Shown one piece after another: positions 25,138 through 32,604 of a stretch of 64,000 nucleotides of DNA. This DNA is from Arthrobacter sp. SLBN-100 (lineage in GTDB: Bacteria; Actinomycetota; Actinomycetes; Actinomycetales; Micrococcaceae): contig NZ_VFMY01000001.1 in NCBI RefSeq assembly GCF_006715305.1, forward strand, positions 1,488,001 through 1,552,000, written 5' to 3'. Position 1 is the stretch's first letter, and every line of letters starts with the position of its first letter. The notes under the pieces were generated by a model. It ran no database searches, was not told the DNA's origin, and was given only the letters and a program-made list of their open reading frames with translations. Made by a program: the position numbers and the translations under genes.

Positions 25138-25692
25138 TCAGTACCGCTGGGGTGCCTGGGGATGGGCCGCGAGCTCGGCCTCCACCTCGGCATGGAACTT
25201 CTTCTCCACAATGAAGGACAGGAACGGGATAACGCCGCCCAGTGCCAGCAGGATCAACTTCAGGAACGGCCACCGCATCAGCGACCACAGCCGGAAGTTG
25301 GAGACCAGGTACACCACGTACATCCAGCCATGGACAATGAGGACGGCCACGGAGAGATTGACGCCGCCCAGCACGCCCTGGGGTTCTGCGCCGGCGAATC
25401 CGAAGCCGAAGGGCTGGCCTGTGACAGCGTTGGTGCCGCCGGCGAAGAGGTACTGCCCGAACCCGTAGCGGACGATCAGTTCGGCGCAGAGGAGCAGCAG
25501 CATGGTGCCGGTCAGGTAGGCCATCACCTTGTAGAACTTCAGGGCGGACCGGATCTGCGCTTCGGTGCCGCCGAAACGGCGCTTCTTGCCGGCGGCCTTG
25601 CCGCTGGTGTTGCTGCCTGCGTTGCTGCCTGCGTTTCTGCCTGTGTTGCTGCCTGCGGCCGAGGCGGGGCTGGCCGGTTTGGGATCAATCAT
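25138..25692 (-). CDS. DUF3817 family membrane protein
   Basis: A 184-residue protein. A ~40-residue polar N-terminus with Gly/Ser/Asn repeats and a basic GKKRRFGG end is followed by three hydrophobic segments: ALKFYKVMAYLTGTMLLLLCAEL, LSVAVLIVHGWMYVVYLVSNF and FLKLILLALGGVIPFLSFIVEKKFH. This is the DUF3817/YdzA-like pattern. Function unknown. It overlaps the SURF1 stop by four bases, so it is translated from the same transcript. The repeats at 25609-25656 are unusual for the family. Confidence 0.82.
   Translation of the reverse strand: MIDPKPASPASAAGSNTGRNAGSNAGSNTSGKAAGKKRRFGGTEAQIRSALKFYKVMAYLTGTMLLLLCAELIVRYGFGQYLFAGGTNAVTGQPFGFGFAGAEPQGVLGGVNLSVAVLIVHGWMYVVYLVSNFRLWSLMRWPFLKLILLALGGVIPFLSFIVEKKFHAEVEAELAAHPQAPQRY
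25609..25656 (-). repeat. Four tandem 12-bp units inside the DUF3817 gene
   Basis: GTTGCTGCCTGC occurs three times and GTTTCTGCCTGT once, head to tail. They encode AGSN-like tetrapeptides in the N-terminal linker. The number of units may vary between strains. Confidence 0.8.
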
Positions 25693-26549
25693 GGCTGTAC
25701 CTTTTGCTGGTTCTGTTCAGGGTGCTGGTGCTGGTTTGGTTCCGCGGGTGGATGGCTGTCCCCGGCGTCGTCGAGGGCTTCTTCGAGGTCCCGGTGGTAG
25801 TCGTCCTTGACCAGACGCCACCAGATGAAGAGGGCGAAGCCGGCGAAGACAACCCATTCAAGGGAGTAGAAGAGGTTGAGCCAGTTGATTTTCTGGGCGG
25901 GCGGCTGCGGGCCGATCTGGAGGGGAAGGATATCTCCCTGCACCGCCGCGGCGCTGACGTCAGCGCCGCCGGCCACTTCTGCGGTGGCAGCGACGAAGCC
26001 GGGGTAGCTGCTGACTTCCCAGTGGTTGATGAGCTCCGCCACCGACACCGCCGTCGCCTGCCCGGGCGCCGCTGCGGTACCGGCCACTGGTGCCTCGGAC
26101 GGAAGGAGCCGCCCTGTGAGTTCAATAGTGCCCGACGGCGGGGTGCCGGCATCAGCGGGATCGGCCACCCATCCCCGGGCCACCGGGATCCACGTCTGCG
26201 GAGAGGCGGCAACGCCGCTGAGGGCCGGGGCTCCGGAGACGGCGAAGGCGGAAACCACCCAGTAGCCGGTCTTGCCGTCGTGCAGCCTTCCCGGCACCAG
26301 GACCTGCTTTGCGGGATCGTAGCTGCCCTGCGCACTCACCATCTGGTCGGCGTCGGTCCCGGGGAAAAAGTCCCCCGGTTCAAGCGTTTCGGTGAGGGGC
26401 TGTACCTGCTCGGTGGCCGGATTGACCGGCACTTCCGGCTGGGTGGAGCGTCCGAACTGCCATTGGCTGAGCAGCACGAAGACCCCGGAGATCACGATCG
26501 CAAAAACAAAGCCTGCGATCCATCGGGGCTTGAGGGCTGTTTTCCACAC
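25689..26549 (-). CDS. SURF1 family cytochrome c oxidase assembly protein
   Basis: A 286-residue protein with one N-terminal helix (IAGFVFAIVISGVFVLLSQWQFGR) and one C-terminal helix (FYSLEWVVFAGFALFIWW), the SURF1 hairpin. The central extracytoplasmic part has the family's VLVPGRLHDGKTGYWVVSAF and WIPVARGWV. SURF1 proteins help insert haem a into aa3 oxidase. The C-terminal tail is Gln/His-rich (QHQHPEQNQQK). The GTG start has TACGGT six bases upstream. First gene of a pair with DUF3817. Confidence 0.88.
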   Translation of the reverse strand: MWKTALKPRWIAGFVFAIVISGVFVLLSQWQFGRSTQPEVPVNPATEQVQPLTETLEPGDFFPGTDADQMVSAQGSYDPAKQVLVPGRLHDGKTGYWVVSAFAVSGAPALSGVAASPQTWIPVARGWVADPADAGTPPSGTIELTGRLLPSEAPVAGTAAAPGQATAVSVAELINHWEVSSYPGFVAATAEVAGGADVSAAAVQGDILPLQIGPQPPAQKINWLNLFYSLEWVVFAGFALFIWWRLVKDDYHRDLEEALDDAGDSHPPAEPNQHQHPEQNQQKVQP

Positions 26550-26555
26550 GTCTTA

Positions 26556-26561
26556 ACCGTA
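26556..26561 (-). promoter_or_regulatory. -10 box (TACGGT) of leaderless SURF1 gene
   Basis: TACGGT, six bases, GTG at 26549; the same hexamer as at the SepX/GLPR-like gene. Confidence 0.5.
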
Positions 26562-26652
26562 CTTCGTCCCTCTGTAGAACAACTAAACGCCCAGTGCCGG
26601 GACGGCCATGGGCTCCTGCCCGCACCGCAGGGAGCAGGCACGGGGCCAGTCG

Positions 26653-27141
26653 TCAGTGATCGAAAAACACCAGGCTGGAATTGATGAGCTCCGAGATAAC
26701 CTCGGCGTCGTAGGCACGGCGGAGCGATTCGCGGAAGGACTCCTTGGACAGCGAACGTGCCAGGGTGGCCAGGACTTCGAGGTGGTCCGAGAAGGAGCTG
26801 GCAGGGGTGGCGATCAGCAGGATCACCGTGGCCGGGCCGTCGGCGGCACCGAAGTCCAATGCGTGCCCATACTTGGCAATGCCGACGGCAATTGAGGTGC
26901 GGGACACGTATTCGCTGCGGGCATGGGGCAGGCCGATGCCGCCTGGAAGCCCGGTGGCCAGCTGGTGCTCCCGGGCGTTGACATGCGCAAGGAACCCGGG
27001 CAGGTCCGAGACCCGGCCGGCGGCGAAAAGCCGTTCCGCAAGCTGGGTGGCGGCGTCTGCCTTGTCCGCTGCCTCCAGCTCAAGGATCACCATGTCGGGG
27101 GTGGTGAGGTCGGCATCGTACCGGTCAAGTGGTTCCGCCAA
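26653..27141 (-). CDS. PTS IIA domain protein (fructose/nitrogen class)
   Basis: A 162-residue single-domain EIIA. The phosphorylated histidine lies in GGIGLPHARSEYV at about residue 73, and AADKADAATQLAERLFAAGRV opens the fold. EIIA proteins take phosphate from HPr. No IIB or IIC gene is adjacent. It starts with TTG at 27141, supported by GAAGGGA six bases upstream, 39 bases after the glpD stop on the same strand, so it is probably co-transcribed with glpD. It may act as a regulator rather than in transport; that is inference. Confidence 0.85.
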   Translation of the reverse strand: MAEPLDRYDADLTTPDMVILELEAADKADAATQLAERLFAAGRVSDLPGFLAHVNAREHQLATGLPGGIGLPHARSEYVSRTSIAVGIAKYGHALDFGAADGPATVILLIATPASSFSDHLEVLATLARSLSKESFRESLRRAYDAEVISELINSSLVFFDH

Positions 27142-27180
27142 GGCGTATCCCTTCAGTGAGGAGCTGGTGCCGCGGGCCCC

Positions 27181-28920
27181 TCAGCGCAAGGGCACGATAT
27201 CTTCCACGCCCAGGCGGGCGGCGTCTGCGGATTCGTCGTCCGGCTGTTGCTGGCTCAGGCGCTCGGCCTCCACCCGTGCGATGTAGTGCCTGATCTCGTT
27301 TTCGCGTTGGGCCTCGCTCCAGCCAAGGACGTCACCCATCAGTTTAGCGACTACGGGAACCGCTGACACACCGCGGTCCCACGCCTCGATGGAAATCCGG
27401 GTCCGGCGGGTGAGGACGTCGTTGACGTGGCGCGCGCCCTCGTGGCTGGCGGCGTAGACGGCTTCAGCCTGCAGGTAGTCATCGGCTCCGGGGATCGGTT
27501 CGGCGAGGGCCGGGTTTTCCTTGATGATGGCCAGGACTTCGGGGGTCAGCGAGCCGTACCGGTTGAGCAGATGTTCTATCCGGGCCACGTGCACGCCGGA
27601 TTCCTCCGCTGTGCGGTTCCGCCGGTTCCAGGCCGCCTTGAAGCCGCTCGCGCCCAGCAGCGGGATGGTTTCCGTGCAGCTCGGCGGGACGCGTTCGTCC
27701 ATGGTCCGGGTGGCCTCGTCCACCGCGTCCTTGGCCATCACCCGGTAGGTGGTCCATTTGCCCCCGGCCACCACCACCAGGCCGGGAACAGGATGCGCCA
27801 CCACATGTTCGCGTGACAGCTTGGCCGTGGAGTCGTTTTCCCCCGCAAGCAATGGGCGCAGGCCGGCATAGACCCCTTCCACGTCTTCGCGGGTCAGTGG
27901 CCGCTTGAGGACTTTGTTGACGTGCTCCAGGATGTAGTCGATGTCCTTGCTGGACGCCGCGGGATGGGCTTTGTCCAGGTGCCAGTCGGTGTCTGTGGTG
28001 CCGATGATCCAGTGCCGGCCCCAGGGAATGACAAAGAGCACCGACTTCTCAGTCCGCAGGATCAGGCCCACAGTGGACTGGAAACGGTCGCGGGGAACCA
28101 CCAGGTGGATCCCCTTGGATGCGCGGACCTTCAGCTGGCCGCGCTCGGTGACCATGGCCTGGGTTTCGTCGGTCCAGACGCCGGTGGCGTTAATGACCTG
28201 CTTGGCCCGGATGTTGAACTGCGTCCCGTCCTCATGGTTGACCACCTTGGCGCCCACTACCCGTTCGCCTTCGCGCAGGAAGTCCACCACGGCCATCTGG
28301 TTTACCGCGTGGGCACCGTAGTAAGCGGCTGTCCGGATGAGGTTGGCGCAATATTTCGCATCATCCACCTGGCCGTCGTAGTACCGAATGGACCCCACGA
28401 AGGCGTCGTCCTTCAGGCTTGGCGCCGCGCGCAGCGTTCCCCGTTTACTGAGGTGCTTGTGGAACGGCACTCCCCTGCTGTGGCCGCTGGAGACGGACAT
28501 GGCGTCGTACAACGCGATTCCGGCGCCAACGTAGGGCCGTTCGAGAAAGGGCTTCGTCAGCGGATACAGGAAGGGCACTGGCCGGGCCAGGTGGGGCGCG
28601 AGTTCGGAGAGCAGCAACCCACGCTCCTGCAGCGCCTCTTTGACGAGCGCGAAGTCGAGCATTTCCAGGTACCGCAGGCCGCCGTGGATGAGCTTGGAGG
28701 ACCGCGAGGAGGTTCCGGCCGCCCAGTCATTGGCTTCAACGATGCCGACGTCCAATCCCCGGGTGACAGCATCCAGGGCAGCTCCAGTGCCCACGATGCC
28801 ACCACCAACAATGAGGATGTCCAGCTCCTGGCCGGGGTCCGCCGTCGCCCTCAGCCGCTCAATGGCAGCCTTCCTGGCTGCAGGCCCCAAGGCTCCGCCG
28901 TTATCAGGAAAACTCTTCAT
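27181..28920 (-). CDS. glpD: Glycerol-3-phosphate dehydrogenase, FAD-dependent (aerobic)
   Basis: A 579-residue enzyme. The FAD dinucleotide motif DILIVGGGIVGTGAALDAVTRG begins near residue 33, followed by GTSSRSSKLIHGGLRYLE, the GlpD signature. WTTYRVMAKDAVD and the C-terminal helical domain are present. It oxidises glycerol-3-phosphate to dihydroxyacetone phosphate and passes electrons to menaquinone at the membrane. The ATG has GGAGG six bases upstream. No glpF or glpK is adjacent; the only partner is the PTS IIA gene downstream. Confidence 0.95.
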   Translation of the reverse strand: MKSFPDNGGALGPAARKAAIERLRATADPGQELDILIVGGGIVGTGAALDAVTRGLDVGIVEANDWAAGTSSRSSKLIHGGLRYLEMLDFALVKEALQERGLLLSELAPHLARPVPFLYPLTKPFLERPYVGAGIALYDAMSVSSGHSRGVPFHKHLSKRGTLRAAPSLKDDAFVGSIRYYDGQVDDAKYCANLIRTAAYYGAHAVNQMAVVDFLREGERVVGAKVVNHEDGTQFNIRAKQVINATGVWTDETQAMVTERGQLKVRASKGIHLVVPRDRFQSTVGLILRTEKSVLFVIPWGRHWIIGTTDTDWHLDKAHPAASSKDIDYILEHVNKVLKRPLTREDVEGVYAGLRPLLAGENDSTAKLSREHVVAHPVPGLVVVAGGKWTTYRVMAKDAVDEATRTMDERVPPSCTETIPLLGASGFKAAWNRRNRTAEESGVHVARIEHLLNRYGSLTPEVLAIIKENPALAEPIPGADDYLQAEAVYAASHEGARHVNDVLTRRTRISIEAWDRGVSAVPVVAKLMGDVLGWSEAQRENEIRHYIARVEAERLSQQQPDDESADAARLGVEDIVPLR

Positions 28921-29021
28921 CGAACGCCTCCAGTGCCGCTAGTCCCGGTCGTGGAACCACACTACTTCGTTGCGGCACGCTTGGGCAGGGCAGGCAAGGG
29001 CTGGCCCTGCTGCCCCGCGCG

Positions 29022-30158
29022 TCAGTTCCCGGAGTACGGAGAAACGACGACGTCGACGCGCTGGAATTCCTTCAGGTCGGAGTAGCCGGTGGTGGCCATG
29101 GAGCGGCGGAGCGCACCGATAAGGTTGGACGTTCCGTTGGTGTGGTGGCCGGGGCCGAACAGGACCTCTTCGAGGGGTCCGACCGTACCGACGTTGACGC
29201 GGTCGCCGCGCGGCAGTTCGAGGTGGTGCGCTTCCTGGCCCCAGTGCCAGCCCTTGCCGGGCGCCTCTTCAGCGCGCGCCAGTGCATGGCCGAGCATGAC
29301 GGCGTCGGCGCCCATGGCAATGGCCTTGACGATATCGCCCGAGCTGCCCATGCCGCCGTCGGCAATAACGTGGACGTAACGCCCGCCTGACTCATCCATG
29401 TAGTCGCGGCGGGCGGCGGCGACGTCGGAGATGGCTGATGCCATCGGCGAGTGGATGCCCAGGGCGCGGCGGGTAGTGGTGGTGGCGCCGCCGCCGAAGC
29501 CCACCAGGACGCCGGCCGCGCCAGTGCGCATGAGGTGCAGGGCGGGGGTGTACCCGGCTGCCCCGCCTACGATAACGGGAACATCCAGCTCGTAGATGAA
29601 CTGCTTGAGGTTCAGCGGCTCGTGGTCCTTGGACACGTGCTCGGCGGACACGGTGGTGCCGCGGATAACAAAGATGTCGACGCCGGCAGCCAGGACAGTC
29701 TTGTAGTGCTCCTGGGTGCGGTGCGGGGTGAGGGATCCGGCCACCGTGACGCCGGCGGCGCGCATCTCAGCCAGGCGGGACGTGATCAGTTCGGGCTGGA
29801 TGGGTGCCTTGTACAACTCCTGCATCCGGCCCGTCACCGCGGGGCTGTTGACCTCGTCTTCGAGCGCGCCGATCTCGTCGAGGATGGGCTGCGGGTCCTC
29901 GTACCGGGTCCAGAGCCCTTCGAGGTCCAGCACACCCAGGCCGCCGAGCTTGCCCAGGGCGATGGCTGTTGCCGGGGACATCGCGGAATCCATCGGGGCT
30001 GCGATGACCGGCATGCCGAACTGGTAGGCATCGATCTGCCACGAGACGGAGACGTCCTTGGGGTCGCGGGTACGACGGTTGGGGATAATTGCAATGTCAT
30101 CCAGGGAGTAGGCACGACGCCCACGCTTGCCACGGCCAATCTCGATCTCGTAAGTCAC
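29022..30158 (-). CDS. GuaB3 family IMP dehydrogenase-related protein
   Basis: A 378-residue (beta/alpha)8 protein typical of actinobacterial GuaB3. It has GRGKRGRRAYSLDDIAIIPNRRTRDPKDV at the N-terminus and AAPMDSAMSPATAIALGKLGGLGVLDLEGLWTRYEDP. The phosphate loop is followed by VIADGGMGSSGDIVKAIAMGADAVMLG. CBS domains are absent, and the catalytic Cys loop of GuaB is replaced. Related enzymes have been assigned GMP reductase activity in some actinomycetes and cyanobacteria; that activity is not proven here. GTG start with TAATCT six bases upstream. Confidence 0.9.
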   Translation of the reverse strand: MTYEIEIGRGKRGRRAYSLDDIAIIPNRRTRDPKDVSVSWQIDAYQFGMPVIAAPMDSAMSPATAIALGKLGGLGVLDLEGLWTRYEDPQPILDEIGALEDEVNSPAVTGRMQELYKAPIQPELITSRLAEMRAAGVTVAGSLTPHRTQEHYKTVLAAGVDIFVIRGTTVSAEHVSKDHEPLNLKQFIYELDVPVIVGGAAGYTPALHLMRTGAAGVLVGFGGGATTTTRRALGIHSPMASAISDVAAARRDYMDESGGRYVHVIADGGMGSSGDIVKAIAMGADAVMLGHALARAEEAPGKGWHWGQEAHHLELPRGDRVNVGTVGPLEEVLFGPGHHTNGTSNLIGALRRSMATTGYSDLKEFQRVDVVVSPYSGN

Positions 30159-30164
30159 TGCTCT

Positions 30165-30170
30165 AGATTA
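30165..30170 (-). promoter_or_regulatory. -10 box (TAATCT) of leaderless guaB3-type gene
   Basis: TAATCT, six bases, GTG at 30158. TAGACA (minus strand, 30192-30197) may be the -35. Confidence 0.5.
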
Positions 30171-30380
30171 TCCCAGCCGGGCTGCTGTCCTTGTCTAGAG
30201 TGACGTGATGGGCGCACGGTGGGTTTTCGACGGTCATATTGCCGGAATAGGCACCTCCTCCGGCCTGCGGGTGGTTGTAGGAATGTGGCAGGAGGGACGT
30301 CGTGCCGCCGGTGACTTTCGGCTTCAGCAGTGTCCCGCCACAGCCCACCCTTGCCAGGGTGCGCACTACGGTGGTGGAAG
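30171..30380. other. Intergenic region between ABC exporter and GuaB3-type gene
   Basis: About 210 bases. It contains a short hairpin CACCCT-TGCC-AGGGTG (30346-30361) 19 bases past the exporter stop, which could terminate that transcript weakly. I see no supported coding frame. Confidence 0.4.
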
Positions 30381-32291
30381 CTACACCCCTTCGGCAGGGC
30401 CCACGCCAGCAGGGTTCCCTGGCCGAGCGTGCGAGGTTAGGGGGCTGGTGGGGACGCCCAGCTGCGACTCGAACATCCTGAAGTAGCGCCCCCGCAGCGC
30501 CACCAGTTCGCTGTGCGTGCCCTGTTCCACAATCTGCCCGTCTTCGAGCATGTACACGATGTCCGCCTTCTCGATGGTGGCGAGCCGGTGGCTGATGGCG
30601 ATGATGGTGCTGCTCCGGTCCGCGAAGAGGCGGGTAAAGATGCGGTGTTCGGCAAGGGCATCGATGGCTGACGTTGGTTCGTCCATCACCATAAAGGAAG
30701 CATCCCGGTAGAAGTTGCGAGCCATGGCCAGCCGCTGCCACTGGCCGCCGGACAGCCCGCTGCCTTTGCGGCCGCGGGGGTCCTCCATCCAGTTGCTGAC
30801 ATGGTTGTCCAGGCCGTTGGGAAGTCTGTTGATGAAGTCCAAAGCCTCGGCATCGCCGGCGGCCCTCCTGATCCGCGTATCGTCCCGGGGTGAGTCAACG
30901 TCACCAAAGTAGATATTCTCGGCGGCAGTGGCGAACTCGTACTTGAGGAACTCCTGGCTCAGCACTGCCAGGTGCCGGTGCCAGGACGTGACGTCGACGG
31001 CGGCGAGGTCCACGCCGTCGAGCATTACCTGCCCCGAATCCGGACGGTAGAGGCCCGCGAGGATCCGGATCAGCGTGGACTTCCCGGCGCCGTTCTCCCC
31101 CACGATGGCAATATGTTGGCCTTCGCGGATGGTCATACTGATGCCGCGGATCACCTCGATGTCGCTGCCCGTGTAGGTGAAGCGGATGTCGTTCAGCTCA
31201 ACGGTTTTCGGCGCTTCCAGCAGTGGCGGGGCATGCTCCGAGTGCACCGGCAGCGCCATAAACAGCTCATAGTCCTTGAGGTTTGCCAGGTCCTCGTCGA
31301 TGGAGCTGAGGGAGGAGACCAGGTTGTTGGCCGTGGACAGCGCCCGGCTGACAATCTGCTGCACGTAGAGGAACTGCCCCACCGGCTGTGCGCGGGCGAT
31401 GATCTGCCCCACCACCCAGATCAGCGAGACAACCTCCGCGCCGTACTGGAGGGCGTCCGCGGCAAGCTGCTTGGGGATGTACCGGCGCTGGAAATCAAGA
31501 CGGCGGCGCTCGTCAGCGTCGCGGAGGCGGGAGCGAAGATCCATCAGGTAGCCGACGACGCCGTACAGGCGCATCTCGGCAATGTGCTGTGGCCGGAGCA
31601 GGTTTTGTTCGATCATCCGGCGCTGCCGCCGGGAGTCCACCTGTGTGTTCCAGTGCGCGATCTGCTCCCTCGACAGCCTGAACTGCAGGTACACGCTGGG
31701 CACGATGGCCACCAGGACAATCACGGCGATCCACCAGCTGACCAGCAGCAGTGCACCGACGGCGAGGACCACGGAGACGAGCTGTGTGAAGATGGCAGCG
31801 ATCCGGTCCAGGACGCGGGCGTATGAATCGGAGAACCTCTTGGCGCGGTCGTACAGGTCAACGGTTTCTTTATCGTCGTAGCGCCAGAACTCGAGGGCGA
31901 GGAACCGCTCGTACATCTGGTCGCCCACGATGGCGCCCACCTTGAAGCTCATCAGCTGCTGGATATAGCGGTCCACGCTGTTGAAGGCACCCCAGAACAG
32001 GCCAAGCGCGGCGGTGATGATGACGTAGACAATTGCCAGCTGCCCTGCACCGGCGTCACCGGCATAGGCAGCCGCCAGCGCCGTGGTGGTGAGCGCGGCG
32101 AAGTAGGTGGTTACCAGCGGAAGCACGGCCGAGATCAGGGAGCTGAGCACCTTCATGACCACCGCGCCCGGTGAGGCCCGGAAGCTGACCCGCAGTACCT
32201 GGGCCACTGCGCGGGCGTACGGGCGAAGGGCAAGCCTGCGCTGGGAGTCCGTTTTGCGGCTCAATTCAGCGGGGTGACGCGGTGGGGGCAT
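30381..32291 (-). CDS. ABC exporter, fused permease and ATPase
   Basis: A 636-residue half-transporter. About six membrane helices (residues ~40-320) precede the nucleotide-binding domain: Walker A GENGAGKST, signature LSGGQWQRLAMARNF, Walker B FMVMDEPTSAID and the H-loop AISHRL. The half-transporter works as a homodimer or with another half. The membrane domain carries YERFLALEFWRYDDKETVDLYDRAKRF, common in lipid, peptide or drug exporters. It ends in a Pro/Gly-rich tail. TAGGCT lies six bases before the ATG. The substrate is unknown and no partner gene is adjacent. Confidence 0.88.
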   Translation of the reverse strand: MPPPRHPAELSRKTDSQRRLALRPYARAVAQVLRVSFRASPGAVVMKVLSSLISAVLPLVTTYFAALTTTALAAAYAGDAGAGQLAIVYVIITAALGLFWGAFNSVDRYIQQLMSFKVGAIVGDQMYERFLALEFWRYDDKETVDLYDRAKRFSDSYARVLDRIAAIFTQLVSVVLAVGALLLVSWWIAVIVLVAIVPSVYLQFRLSREQIAHWNTQVDSRRQRRMIEQNLLRPQHIAEMRLYGVVGYLMDLRSRLRDADERRRLDFQRRYIPKQLAADALQYGAEVVSLIWVVGQIIARAQPVGQFLYVQQIVSRALSTANNLVSSLSSIDEDLANLKDYELFMALPVHSEHAPPLLEAPKTVELNDIRFTYTGSDIEVIRGISMTIREGQHIAIVGENGAGKSTLIRILAGLYRPDSGQVMLDGVDLAAVDVTSWHRHLAVLSQEFLKYEFATAAENIYFGDVDSPRDDTRIRRAAGDAEALDFINRLPNGLDNHVSNWMEDPRGRKGSGLSGGQWQRLAMARNFYRDASFMVMDEPTSAIDALAEHRIFTRLFADRSSTIIAISHRLATIEKADIVYMLEDGQIVEQGTHSELVALRGRYFRMFESQLGVPTSPLTSHARPGNPAGVGPAEGV

Positions 32292-32297
32292 GCCTCA

Positions 32298-32303
32298 AGC
32301 CTA
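32298..32303 (-). promoter_or_regulatory. -10 box (TAGGCT) of leaderless ABC exporter gene
   Basis: TAGGCT, six bases, ATG at 32291. Confidence 0.5.
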
Positions 32304-32320
32304 GGGCGCGCCGCTGCTTT

Positions 32321-32357
32321 GCCGTAGCCCGTGATCCGGAGCGCCGTAGCCCGTGAT
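32321..32357. repeat. Two direct repeats of a 15-bp sequence
   Basis: GCCGTAGCCCGTGAT occurs at 32321-32335 and 32343-32357 (22-base period), in the 313-base region between the exporter and levanase starts. Both promoters face away from it. Meaning unknown. Confidence 0.7.
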
Positions 32358-32431
32358 GCCACTCGCAACAGCCCGCCCGCCGGGATGCCTCCAGTAAAGA
32401 AGTGCATGGCTATGAGGAAGTGAAGCAGCGG

Positions 32432-32445
32432 TGACAACGGTGTCC
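32432..32445. promoter_or_regulatory. Auxiliary LacI-type operator candidate
   Basis: TGACA-ACGG-TGTCC matches the TGACA-N4-TGTCA palindrome at nine of ten arm positions. Its centre is 125 bp upstream of the main levanase operator, about 12 helical turns, compatible with looping. Confidence 0.45.
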
Positions 32446-32515
32446 AAACACGTTCTACAACAGACGGAAGCAGTTGAAGTCAGCCGGGCTATTGACCAGT
32501 CAGAAAGATAGTTCG

Positions 32516-32545
32516 TTGACTTGTCTCCTGGACTTAACTTACGCT
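32516..32545 (+). promoter_or_regulatory. Levanase promoter
   Basis: TTGACT (32516-32521), 18-base spacer, TACGCT (32540-32545). The operator at 32556-32571 begins near the expected transcription start, a standard position for repression. Confidence 0.6.
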
Positions 32546-32555
32546 CCGTCTCGTA

Positions 32556-32571
32556 TTGACATCGTTGTCAA
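32556..32571. promoter_or_regulatory. LacI-type operator of the levanase gene
   Basis: T-TGACA-TCGT-TGTCA-A, a palindrome with 6-bp arms. The same 14-base core occurs at 36722-36735 and 36800-36813 around the repressor and importer genes. Confidence 0.85.
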
Positions 32572-32604
32572 ACCGAACGCGCGACGAAGGGCGATTTCAG
32601 AAAC

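Noticed and set aside
30163..30741. 192-codon frame spanning the exporter C-terminus and the intergenic region
   Set aside because: It overlaps the exporter ATPase domain on the same strand in another frame and has shadow composition; no ribosome site.
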